32,778 nucleotides of DNA from Bacillota bacterium (lineage in GTDB: Bacteria > Bacillota > Dethiobacteria > Dethiobacterales > Dethiobacteraceae). The notes beneath the pieces were generated by a model. That model had not been told where the DNA came from and made no database searches. It saw only the letters and a program-made list of their open reading frames with translations. The position numbers were made by a program, and so were the translations under genes. Shown piece by piece: positions 19,942-27,959 of this stretch (positions are counted from its first letter, which is position 1; the number at the start of each line of letters is the position of its first letter). The stretch is from assembly GCA_018725565.1 (NCBI GenBank), contig QLUR01000032.1, forward strand, positions 1 through 32,778, given 5' to 3'.

Positions 19942-21671
19942 TCCGTTGTGCGGTGGTGGCGCGCAAGGGCTTAAAAAAGGTGACTATCTCCCGGCATGAG
20001 AGCTTTACCCGGCTGGAGGAGGAAGGCGCGCCTCTAAGCCCTGACGAGTTGTCCATGGTTACGGCGCGGCTGACGGCTATTCCGCAGGATTGTGTGGTGG
20101 TTACGCCTAGAGCGGCTTTTTTGCAGGTGGCGCTGCCGGAAATGCAGGCGGTGTCCGCCTGGAAAGGCCGGGCGCGCAAGGTGCGCGGCGCGAAGCTGGC
20201 CGCGGCGCTGCGGCAGGAGACGGAAGCGTATACCGGGACGGCGGCCGAGGAAATGCTGCTGGGGTACGAGCGGCTGCCGGAAGCGGAGAACGAGTTTTGG
20301 GTAACGGCATTTCCGCTGGAGGAGTACCGGCAGCTGAAAGAGGTGCTGGCGGCAGGCGGCTTAAGGTTAAAGCGCGTCTATCCGCCGGACTGCTGTTTTG
20401 CGGTGGCGGCGGCTCATTTTATGGCGCCTGGCGCCGGGCAGTGCCTGGTAATCGATGCCGGATCCGGAGCTTTGCGCCTGGCGAATTACGAGCGGGGGCG
20501 CCTGTATAGTTACCGGTCGGTACCGCTGTTTGAGATGCGGCAGTTTGGTGAGTTTACCCGCGAAGACTGGGAACAGCTGCTGGCGGAGCTTGGCTTGGAG
20601 AAGGCGGAGCTGGCGCGGACCTGGGCCGGCAGGACTAAGGGGGGAGAGCCGGCGCTTTCTGTTACGGGGGTTGGGTCGCTTGAGGAAAGTGTGCCGGTAT
20701 TTTTAAAGAGTTTTTTGGACCGGGAAGTTACAGCGCTGGCGATGCCGGCGGGAGAGATGGTGACAGCGGGAGTTTGCGGCGGAGACTATGCGACAGTGGC
20801 CGGGGCAGGTTTGCGGGAACTGCTGTATCCGTTTCTTCCGGGACGTGCTTTGGGGGTCAGCGACCAGCTGCCTATTTTGCAGCAAGCAGCGCAAAAGGCC
20901 TACCTGGCGCCTGTTGCAGTGGTGCTGCTGTCCTTTTTGGTGCTTGGCGGCCATTATTTATTGATTATCCGCCAAATTGGGGCGGCAGAGGCTGAACTGG
21001 CGGTACTGGCGCGGGAGCGGGAGGAGGTGCGCGGCGCCGTGGCCAGGATGCAGGAAGATGAAAAAAAGGTAACAGAGTTTACGGAAAAGCGCCTGCTTTT
21101 GGCTGATAAGGTGGATTATCTGCAAAACAGGCTGCCGCAGTATGGCAGGCTGCTGCACGCCGTGCTGGCCGCTATGGATGCGGAAGCCGGCATGGCCATA
21201 AAGTTCGTGCAGATAGAGCTGCTGGAGCAGGGGAAGCAGTTTATCGTTTCCGGGGAAAGCGCGGACTCCGGCTCCATTCACCGCTTGGCGGTGGCGCTGC
21301 AGGGGGAAGAATGGTGCGCTTTTGGCAAGGTGGAGGAGATCGTCCGCGAGGTGCGGGAGGAGGAGGCTTTGGCAGAGCCGGGGTTTGTGGAGGAACTGCC
21401 CGGACCATTGCCGCCGGAGGCAGGGCCGCTGCCGGGGGAGGAGCTGCCTGGCATGGGAGATGGAGAAGAGATATTGCCTATGGAGGAGGATCCGTTTGCC
21501 GGACTGCCGGAAGAAGCGGCATTTGCGGAGGAAGCGGTGCCGACGGTGGTGTTTACATTTAAAACAAGAGTGATGCTGCGGCCGGAGTTTTTCCCGGAGC
21601 GCCCCTTTGAGGAAAAGGTGGAGCCGGTAACGGAAGAGCCGGAGGAAGAGCAGGAGGAAGAAGTGTTATGA
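19902..21671 (+). CDS. PilM-PilN-like fusion, inner-membrane platform of the pilus
   Basis: 589 residues. Residues 1 to ~315 are a PilM/GspL-type actin-like ATPase fold (VLALEIDGPVIRCAVV at the start, CLVIDAGSGALRL in the middle). One membrane helix at ~334-354 is followed by a coiled coil and a PilN-like ferredoxin fold up to ~480, then about 100 residues rich in Glu and Pro (PMEEDPFAGLPEEAAFAEE; EEPEEEQEEE at the end). So PilM and PilN, normally two genes, are one chain, as in GspL. The TTG start at 19902 is fixed by GGGGAGGA seven bases before; the ATG at 19895 overlaps that site and opens only an 11-codon frame. The stop overlaps the next start (ATGA). Confidence 0.82.
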   Translation: MFQVLALEIDGPVIRCAVVARKGLKKVTISRHESFTRLEEEGAPLSPDELSMVTARLTAIPQDCVVVTPRAAFLQVALPEMQAVSAWKGRARKVRGAKLAAALRQETEAYTGTAAEEMLLGYERLPEAENEFWVTAFPLEEYRQLKEVLAAGGLRLKRVYPPDCCFAVAAAHFMAPGAGQCLVIDAGSGALRLANYERGRLYSYRSVPLFEMRQFGEFTREDWEQLLAELGLEKAELARTWAGRTKGGEPALSVTGVGSLEESVPVFLKSFLDREVTALAMPAGEMVTAGVCGGDYATVAGAGLRELLYPFLPGRALGVSDQLPILQQAAQKAYLAPVAVVLLSFLVLGGHYLLIIRQIGAAEAELAVLAREREEVRGAVARMQEDEKKVTEFTEKRLLLADKVDYLQNRLPQYGRLLHAVLAAMDAEAGMAIKFVQIELLEQGKQFIVSGESADSGSIHRLAVALQGEEWCAFGKVEEIVREVREEEALAEPGFVEELPGPLPPEAGPLPGEELPGMGDGEEILPMEEDPFAGLPEEAAFAEEAVPTVVFTFKTRVMLRPEFFPERPFEEKVEPVTEEPEEEQEEEVL

Positions 21672-22312
21672 AAAGAAAGCTTACTAAGCTGGAATTATAC
21701 GGGGTGGTGGCCGTGCTGCTGGCCGCTGCCTTTTACGGTTACCTGACGCAGGTTTATGACCCGGCTGAAGCCAGGCTGGCAGCTGTTAACAGCGAGATTA
21801 GCGCGGCGCAGGCGGAAATCCGCCAGCAAAGAGGCGTACTGACCGGGGCGCCGGCGGTGCGGGAAAAAGCCGCGGGGCTGGAAGCGGCGGCAGCGGAGCT
21901 GGAAGCGGCGCTGGCCGAAATCAGAAAGACGGCCAAAGCTGATGATGACCGGGCGGTGACCGAGGCGATGGACCTGATCGACGAGCTGGCTGCGGGAGAA
22001 AACCTGACGGTCAAAGAGCTGAGATTCGGCAGGAGGATTGCCGTGCTCGGGCAGGAGCCGGAAGCGGCGCCGGCGCGGCGGCGGGGCGAGCCGGAGGTTG
22101 TGCCGACAATCAGGGACCGCTTGGGCTGGCAGGAATACCGGCTGGTATTCAGCGGCAACCGGCAGGAAATTATTGCTTTTATGGGACGCTTGGCGCAGGC
22201 TGTCTGGCTGGTGCGGGTCAATGAGTTAAGGGTGGACGTGGTACCGCCGCCAAGAGAGGGCGGGGGGCCGGCGCTTGGTGAGTATGAAATTGCCCTGACG
22301 CTTGTGCTATAA
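21668..22312 (+). CDS. PilO/GspM-like pilus assembly protein
   Basis: 214 residues: short cytoplasmic start, one membrane helix (~11-28), a long coiled coil (~35-95, Ala/Glu-rich), and a ferredoxin-like C-terminal domain (YRLVFSGNRQEIIAFMGRL ... VNELRVDVV ... YEIALTLVL). This is the PilO plan; the family is poorly conserved in sequence, so the call rests on topology and place in the operon. It is coupled to the PilM-PilN fusion by ATGA overlap. A REP-like element separates it from pilT. No PilP or secretin gene is present, as expected for a single-membrane cell. Confidence 0.75.
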   Translation: MKRKLTKLELYGVVAVLLAAAFYGYLTQVYDPAEARLAAVNSEISAAQAEIRQQRGVLTGAPAVREKAAGLEAAAAELEAALAEIRKTAKADDDRAVTEAMDLIDELAAGENLTVKELRFGRRIAVLGQEPEAAPARRRGEPEVVPTIRDRLGWQEYRLVFSGNRQEIIAFMGRLAQAVWLVRVNELRVDVVPPPREGGGPALGEYEIALTLVL

Positions 22313-22327
22313 GCTGCTGCTGCTCTG

Positions 22328-22366
22328 AAAATCCCCTCTCCCTCTGGGAGAGGGGCAGGGTGAGGG
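22328..22366. repeat. REP-like palindromic element
   Basis: CCCCTCTCCC-TCT-GGGAGAGGGG with GCAGGGTGAGGGG after it, in the gap between the PilO-like gene and pilT. This repeat type is widespread in bacteria and recurs at 32699-32742 and, reversed, at 15686-15713. It could terminate or stabilise mRNA within the operon. Confidence 0.75.
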
Positions 22367-22385
22367 GAATACGAGGGGGAAGGAA

Positions 22386-23516
22386 ATGGCGGAAGGACAG
22401 TTTTTAACGATCGAAGCATTGCTGCAGGAAGCCAACTCCCGGGAAGCCACAGACCTTCATTTTAACGCCGGTTTTCCCGTCACGTTCCGGATCCATGGGA
22501 AACTGGTGCCCGCCGGGGATGCTTTGGAGCCGGAGGCAGTACGCGCACTGCTTTTTCAGTTGCTGACACCCGGACAGCAGAGGGCGCTGGATGAGCGGCG
22601 CTCGGTGGACTGTGCGGTAAGTTTTAAGGGAAGCGGTCGTTACCGGGTTCACATCTATTACCAGCGGGGGGCATTGTCCGGGGCGATCCGCAAACTGGCT
22701 GACGAAATTCCCAGTCTGGAAGCCCTTGGTCTGCCGCCGGCGGTAAGCAGGCTGGCGGAACTTAAAATGGGCCTGGTGCTGGTCACGGGCGCCACCGGCA
22801 GCGGTAAAAGCACGACGCTGGCCTCGCTCGTTGATTTGATTAACAATACCCGTGAACAAAACATCATTACAGTTGAGGACCCGATAGAATATGTCCATTA
22901 CTCCAAAAAGAGCCTGGTCAGCCAGCGGGAAATCCATACCGATGTCCCGTCTTTCCCGGATGCCTTGCGCGGAGCGCTGCGGGCCGACCCGGATATCATC
23001 CTGGTCGGCGAGATGCGGGACCTGGAAACGATCCGGACGGCCATTCTGGCTGCTGAAACGGGGCACCTGGTGTTTTCCACCCTTCATTCGCGTGATGCTT
23101 CCTCCACCATCAACCGCATTTTGGGGGTTTTCCCTGCCGAGGAACAGCAGCAAATACGCCAGCAGCTTTCCGTATCGCTTAAAGCCGTTATTTCTCAACA
23201 GCTCCTGCCTAAACCAGATGAGAAGGGCCGGGTGCTGGCCTGCGAACTGATGCTGATTACTCCGGCCATTGCCAACCTGATCCGCCTGGGCAAGGCGGAC
23301 CATATTTACATAGCGATCGAAACCGGGATGCGTCTTGGGATGCAGACTATGGAACAGTCATTAACAGAGCTTTATCAGTCCGGGAAAATCAACCTGGAAA
23401 CTGCTTTGCACTCCGCCAGGAGTCCTGAGCTCGTCCAGCACCGCCTGAAGACCGGGGAAACAAATAAGAACCGGGCCAAGGTTATCGAACCACAGGTATT
23501 TGCCAAAAAGAAATAA
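22386..23516 (+). CDS. pilT: Type IV pilus retraction ATPase PilT
   Basis: Hexameric cytoplasmic motor that depolymerises pili. 376 residues. N-terminal PAS-like part (ATDLHFNAGFPVTFRIHGKL), Walker A GATGSGKS at 135-142, Asp box TVEDPIEYVH, Walker B DPDIILVGEMRD, His box TGHLVFSTLHSRDAS and the PilT-type AIANLIRLGK region (AIRNLIRE in classical PilT). A retraction motor argues for a real dynamic pilus and not only a type II secretion pseudopilus. An AAGGAA ribosome site precedes the ATG. Gene order PilO-pilT-pilB-pilC is compact. Confidence 0.93.
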   Translation: MAEGQFLTIEALLQEANSREATDLHFNAGFPVTFRIHGKLVPAGDALEPEAVRALLFQLLTPGQQRALDERRSVDCAVSFKGSGRYRVHIYYQRGALSGAIRKLADEIPSLEALGLPPAVSRLAELKMGLVLVTGATGSGKSTTLASLVDLINNTREQNIITVEDPIEYVHYSKKSLVSQREIHTDVPSFPDALRGALRADPDIILVGEMRDLETIRTAILAAETGHLVFSTLHSRDASSTINRILGVFPAEEQQQIRQQLSVSLKAVISQQLLPKPDEKGRVLACELMLITPAIANLIRLGKADHIYIAIETGMRLGMQTMEQSLTELYQSGKINLETALHSARSPELVQHRLKTGETNKNRAKVIEPQVFAKKK

Positions 23517-23528
23517 AGGGGATGGCTG

Positions 23529-25175
23529 ATGCCTAAGCAGCGGTTGGGTGAATTTTTGCTGTCACGGGGGATAATCAGCAATGAGGAGCTGCAGAAAATT
23601 CTGCGCGGCCAGCGTGGCGGGGGAGAGAAACTAGGGAGCTTGCTGGTAAAGCAGGGAGTGCTGACGGAGCAGCAGCTGTACAGGCTGCTGGCGGAATTTT
23701 TCGGGCTGGAATATCTGGAGCTTTCCTCGCTGCAACCGGAGGCCGCGGCAGCGGCAGCCAGCGGGATTCCGGCGGGACTGGCGCGCAAGCAGAACATTGT
23801 GCCGGTGTTTTTGGAGGGGAATGCCCTGGCAATAGCCGCTGCCGGTCCTGTTCCCACGCCGGTGCTGGAAAATTTGCGCCGCCTGAGCGGGCGGCAGGTA
23901 CGCCTGGTCCTGATGTCTCCCGAAGAGCTGGTGCTGGCTTTCAGCTATGTCTATGAAGGCGTAAAACCTGAACGGACGGTAAGCGCGCCGGTTCTGCCGC
24001 AAAGCGATGCTCCGGGAGCGGTGGAGCTGCTGGAGCAAATCTTAAATAAAGGCATAGAATTTGGGGCTTCCGATGTCCACCTGGAGCCGGAGCCGGAAGC
24101 GTTGCGGGTCAGGTTTCGCGTGGATGGTGTTCTGCAGACGACTGACCTGTTTCCGCCGGAGGTGGCCGGTGCGGCCATTGCCAGGCTGAAGGTGATGGCG
24201 GGAATGAATATTGCTGAACGGCGTGCCGCCCAGGACGGAGGCTTTAAGTTTTCACCGGCGCGCGGGGGGGAGAACAACACTGTTTCTGTACGGGTGGCTA
24301 CGGTTCCCAGTATTTACGGGGAAAGGGCGGTGCTGCGCCTGCAGGCCGCCGGGAAAGAATTTTCCCTGGAAAAACTTGGGTTTGAGCCGGACCATTTGCA
24401 GTCGCTGCTAAAGGTGCTGCACGCGCCGCACGGCATCTTTCTGACTACCGGGCCGTCGGGCAGCGGGAAGACGACGACTCTTTACTCGGCGCTTGATCAT
24501 TTGCGCTCTGATGCATTAAATATAGTGACCATTGAGGACCCGGTGGAAAAGGCCATCAAGGGGATCACCCAGACGCAGATTGAGCAGAAATATCCCTATC
24601 AGCAGGCGCTGCGCTCCATTTTGAGGTTGGACCCCGATATTATCATGGTCGGTGAAATCCGGGACGGTGAAACGGCAAGGCTGGCTTTGCAGGCGGCGCT
24701 GACCGGGCATCTGGTGCTTTCCACCCTGCATACCAATGATGCTACAGGCGCGGTCGCCCGCCTGGTGGATATGGGGTGTGAGCCGTTTCTGGTCAATGCT
24801 ACAGTGCTCGCGGTGCTGGCACAGCGGCTGGTACGCAAGCTGTGCCAGGCCTGCCGCCGTCCGTATCAGGCTGACCAGGCGGAATTGGCAACATTGGGCT
24901 TGGACAGTGCTGCCGCGGGGCGGGAAATATTCTATGCCGCCAGCGGCTGCGGCGAGTGCAAGGGGCAGAAATACAGGGGCAGGATCGGGATTTATGAGCT
25001 GCTGGTAATTGATGCCGGCTTTAAAAAACAGGTAGGCCGGAGAGCCGACCCGGAAGCGCTGCGGGAGTACGCACTGCAGGAAGGCATGCGTTCCCTGCGT
25101 CAGGACGGTATTCTGAAAATCCGTCAGGGACTTACTTCGGTGGCGGAAGTGCTGTCCTCCACCGCAGAGCATTAA
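23529..25175 (+). CDS. pilB: Pilus extension ATPase PilB/GspE
   Basis: Assembly motor of the pilus. 548 residues. N-terminal GspE-II/MshEN-type region (RLGEFLLSRGIISNEELQ ... LGSLLVKQGVLTEQQL), which in relatives can bind c-di-GMP. Then the catalytic core with ASDVHLEPE, Walker A GPSGSGKT (308-315), Walker B LDPDIIMVGEIRD, TGHLVLSTLHTNDA, and the zinc tetracysteine C439xxC442 ... C474xxC477 that marks PilB/GspE and is absent from PilT. It starts 12 bases after the pilT stop region. The MshEN-like domain makes control by a cyclic dinucleotide possible; that is inference. Confidence 0.93.
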   Translation: MPKQRLGEFLLSRGIISNEELQKILRGQRGGGEKLGSLLVKQGVLTEQQLYRLLAEFFGLEYLELSSLQPEAAAAAASGIPAGLARKQNIVPVFLEGNALAIAAAGPVPTPVLENLRRLSGRQVRLVLMSPEELVLAFSYVYEGVKPERTVSAPVLPQSDAPGAVELLEQILNKGIEFGASDVHLEPEPEALRVRFRVDGVLQTTDLFPPEVAGAAIARLKVMAGMNIAERRAAQDGGFKFSPARGGENNTVSVRVATVPSIYGERAVLRLQAAGKEFSLEKLGFEPDHLQSLLKVLHAPHGIFLTTGPSGSGKTTTLYSALDHLRSDALNIVTIEDPVEKAIKGITQTQIEQKYPYQQALRSILRLDPDIIMVGEIRDGETARLALQAALTGHLVLSTLHTNDATGAVARLVDMGCEPFLVNATVLAVLAQRLVRKLCQACRRPYQADQAELATLGLDSAAAGREIFYAASGCGECKGQKYRGRIGIYELLVIDAGFKKQVGRRADPEALREYALQEGMRSLRQDGILKIRQGLTSVAEVLSSTAEH

Positions 25176-25215
25176 TATTACGGCGTCCCTGTAACTTGGG
25201 AGGAGGAAGCGCAAA

Positions 25216-26286
25216 GTGAAGGCAAAGCTGGAAATGCTGCTGGTACGGATCACGCAGGTAAAACAGGCGGAGGTAGTGCTGCTGCTCAAACAGCTGGCGG
25301 CGCTGATTGCCTCCGGCCTGCCTCTGGTCCCCTGCCTGGTGACGCTGATTGAGCAGACGGCAAACCGGCGGCTGCGTTATACGTTAAGCAGGATAAAAGA
25401 AGATGTGGAACAGGGGAAGCCGCTGAGCGAGGCGATGGACAAATTCCCCCGGGTCTTCCCGCTGACGGTGCGCAATACCGTCAGGGTGGGCGAGGCCAGC
25501 GGTTTGTTGGAAGGGGCTATGGAGCAGGTGGCCGGCTTTATGGAGGAAGATGCCTCTTTTCGCGGGGAGATTATCACCGCTTTGGTATATCCGGCGATTG
25601 TTTTTGCGGCTACGCTTGGGGTGACCGGTTTTATGGTGCTGGTGGTTATTCCGCAAATGATCCCCTTTCTGGAGATGATGGGCGGGGAAATGCCCTGGAA
25701 CACCAGACTGCTGGTCAGCATTACAGCCTGGGCTACGGAAAATGCCGTTACAGGCGCCTATTCCCTGGGTACCGCCGTGCTTGCTTTTGTGATGGCCGGG
25801 CGCACCCGGCGCGGCAGGTACGTGATTGACAGCCTGAAAACGAAGCTCCCGCTGTTTGGCCAGTTAATCAGTTACGCCATTATTGTCCAGTTTGCCAAAA
25901 CCATGCATTTGCTGATCACCAGTGGGGTGACCATTACCGAAGCGCTGAAAACGGTGCGGGATGTGGACAGGAACTCAGTGGTCCGCCGGGCCATTGATGT
26001 CTGTATCGGCAGTGTCCTGCTAGGTGAGAGCCTGTCCGAGGCGATGGGGAAATTTAAGCCGGTTTTTCCGCCGCTGGTGCGCAGCATGACCAGGGTAGGC
26101 GAGGAGACCGGTACCATGGACGCGGCCATGAAACGGATCGGTGATATCCACTATACTATTTTAAAAAGCTACATAAAAAGGCTGAATGCCGCCCTGGAGC
26201 CGGTGCTGCTCATTTTTTTGGGCGGCATGGTCGGTTTTGTGGCGGCAGCGATGATCGGCGGCATCCTGGCCAGCTATGAGATGTAA
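25216..26286 (+). CDS. pilC: Pilus platform protein PilC/GspF
   Basis: Polytopic inner-membrane core of the assembly platform. 356 residues with two T2SSF domains. The first (LLLKQLAALIASGLPLVPCL ... FPLTVRNTVRVGEASGLLEGA) and the second (FAKTMHLLITSGVTITEAL ... PPLVRSMTRVGEETGTMDAAM) show the same motif order, with membrane helices at about 130-150, 175-200 and 325-352. The N-terminal extension is shorter than in longer PilC proteins. GTG start with GGGAGGAGGAAG before it. It is the last clear pilus gene here; no prepilin peptidase follows. Confidence 0.92.
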   Translation: MKAKLEMLLVRITQVKQAEVVLLLKQLAALIASGLPLVPCLVTLIEQTANRRLRYTLSRIKEDVEQGKPLSEAMDKFPRVFPLTVRNTVRVGEASGLLEGAMEQVAGFMEEDASFRGEIITALVYPAIVFAATLGVTGFMVLVVIPQMIPFLEMMGGEMPWNTRLLVSITAWATENAVTGAYSLGTAVLAFVMAGRTRRGRYVIDSLKTKLPLFGQLISYAIIVQFAKTMHLLITSGVTITEALKTVRDVDRNSVVRRAIDVCIGSVLLGESLSEAMGKFKPVFPPLVRSMTRVGEETGTMDAAMKRIGDIHYTILKSYIKRLNAALEPVLLIFLGGMVGFVAAAMIGGILASYEM

Positions 26287-26377
26287 TTCTTAATTTAGGC
26301 GGCGGGCAGGAAGAATTTGTTGACGGGGTGAATACTACCATCAATTGCATAACTAATGCACGGGAGGTGTGGCTGAC

Positions 26378-27937
26378 GTGATTAATGGGGAGGCGATTGA
26401 CGCTAATCCTGTAAGTAATGACGCTTCACCGGCGGGAGGCAAGACATTTTTGCCGGATAAAGCCGACAGATATTTGGCTGTTGCCAGCTTTGTGCTTGGC
26501 TTTTTGTTTATGAGGTGGCTGTTCTTCTCCTGGCAGGGGTGGGGAGTATCGCTGTTTACCTTGTTCTTTAGCGGAGCCACCCTGCTTTACCTGCGCTCCA
26601 AAGGAAAGAAGCTTGCCGGAGAGTCGTGGTACTGGCTAGCAGTACTCGCTGTGGTGGGGCTGAGCTTTTCGCTGTGGGAGGGCAGGGGTGTGTTTGGCTG
26701 GCGCGCCTTGTTGCTGTTTGCTGCGGCTTTTTACTGGGTGCAGGTTGCGGCCGGCCGAACGCTGCTTGGCCGGACCAGTGACTGGTTGCTCCTTGACTTG
26801 CAGTGGATGCTTTCTGTCACATTTAAACATCTGGGCGCCCAATACCGCAGCCTGTGGGTTTCGGGCTGGCGTCCGGGGAAAAAAGCAGCCGGCGATGTCT
26901 GGTCAATAGGGCTTGGCGTGCTGTTTGCCTTGCCGGTGATCTGGATAGTCGGTCCGTTGCTTGCCGCTGCCGATGCGGGCGGCTTTGCAGCGCTCCTTAG
27001 GACCTTGTGGGAGCCGCTGACCTGGCTGCCGGCTGTCGATGCCCTTTTGTTGGTGCAGCTAGTACTGTCTGTCCCTGTTGCCGCGTTTATCTTTGCCTTG
27101 CTGGCCGGCAGCGTTCACCGTGAAGGGCAGGGAAGTTTCAAGGCCAGGGAAGCAGAAAGCGCCATGCAGGCGTTTCGCGTACTGCCGGCGTTGACGGTTT
27201 ATACATTGCTGTTATTGTTGAATGTGCTGTATTTGGTTTTTATCCTGACGCAGCTCCCGTATTTCTTCTCCGCTTTTTATGGCCGAATTCCGCCGGGCTG
27301 GGAGTCGTATGCCGAATTCGCCCGCCGCGGTTTTTTTGAGCTATGTGCCATCGCCGTGATCAATTTGGCGGTGCTGGCCGGGGCTCATCTTGGCATTTCT
27401 GTTGCGAAGCGGCACACGATGGCACTAAGGGTACACAGTATCTGGCTGTCAGTTCTCACCCTGCTGCTGATTGCGACCGCTTTCAGCAAAGTGCTGCTCT
27501 ACATCAGCACCTTTGGCCTGACCATCCAACGCCTGTTGCCAAGCGTTTTTCTTGTCTTTCTGGCGGTTGTGTTCTGCGGGGTGATATTGCGGCAGGGCCG
27601 GCAGTTTTCTGTTATACGCCTTGCCTTGTTCACTGGCGTGACACTGGTGAGCCTGCTCTGCGTGCTCGATACCGACGGATTGGTGGCAAAATACAATGCC
27701 GACCGTTACTTGGCCGGCACCCTTCAAGAGTTTGACACGATTGTTCTTTACCGGGCAGGCGCCGCCGGTGTTCCTGCGGCCTTACTGTTGTATGGGAAGA
27801 GTGATAACCGCGAGTTGCGTGAAGCGTTGTCCAGGTATCTGATTTTTAAGGAGCAGCACACCGCGCGCATTGCCGGTACCATGCAGGACACGTTGCAACA
27901 TGCGTTGACCCGCCGAAAACTGGCGGCACATAAATGA
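26378..27937 (+). CDS. DUF4173-type multi-pass membrane protein
   Basis: 519 residues from the GTG at 26378, which stands ten bases after GGGAGG; the GTG at 26369 is too close to it. Roughly 10-12 membrane helices. The family pattern is seen in SYAEFARRGFFELCAIAVIN, FGLTIQRLLPSVFL and LDTDGLVAKYNADRYLAG. Its function is unknown. It starts 91 bases after pilC on the same strand without a terminator, so it could be co-transcribed with the pilus genes. It meets the next gene tail to tail with only 22 bases between stops and no visible terminator. Confidence 0.75.
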   Translation: MINGEAIDANPVSNDASPAGGKTFLPDKADRYLAVASFVLGFLFMRWLFFSWQGWGVSLFTLFFSGATLLYLRSKGKKLAGESWYWLAVLAVVGLSFSLWEGRGVFGWRALLLFAAAFYWVQVAAGRTLLGRTSDWLLLDLQWMLSVTFKHLGAQYRSLWVSGWRPGKKAAGDVWSIGLGVLFALPVIWIVGPLLAAADAGGFAALLRTLWEPLTWLPAVDALLLVQLVLSVPVAAFIFALLAGSVHREGQGSFKAREAESAMQAFRVLPALTVYTLLLLLNVLYLVFILTQLPYFFSAFYGRIPPGWESYAEFARRGFFELCAIAVINLAVLAGAHLGISVAKRHTMALRVHSIWLSVLTLLLIATAFSKVLLYISTFGLTIQRLLPSVFLVFLAVVFCGVILRQGRQFSVIRLALFTGVTLVSLLCVLDTDGLVAKYNADRYLAGTLQEFDTIVLYRAGAAGVPAALLLYGKSDNRELREALSRYLIFKEQHTARIAGTMQDTLQHALTRRKLAAHK

Positions 27938-27959
27938 CGATGCAAACAACCTGCTGCGG

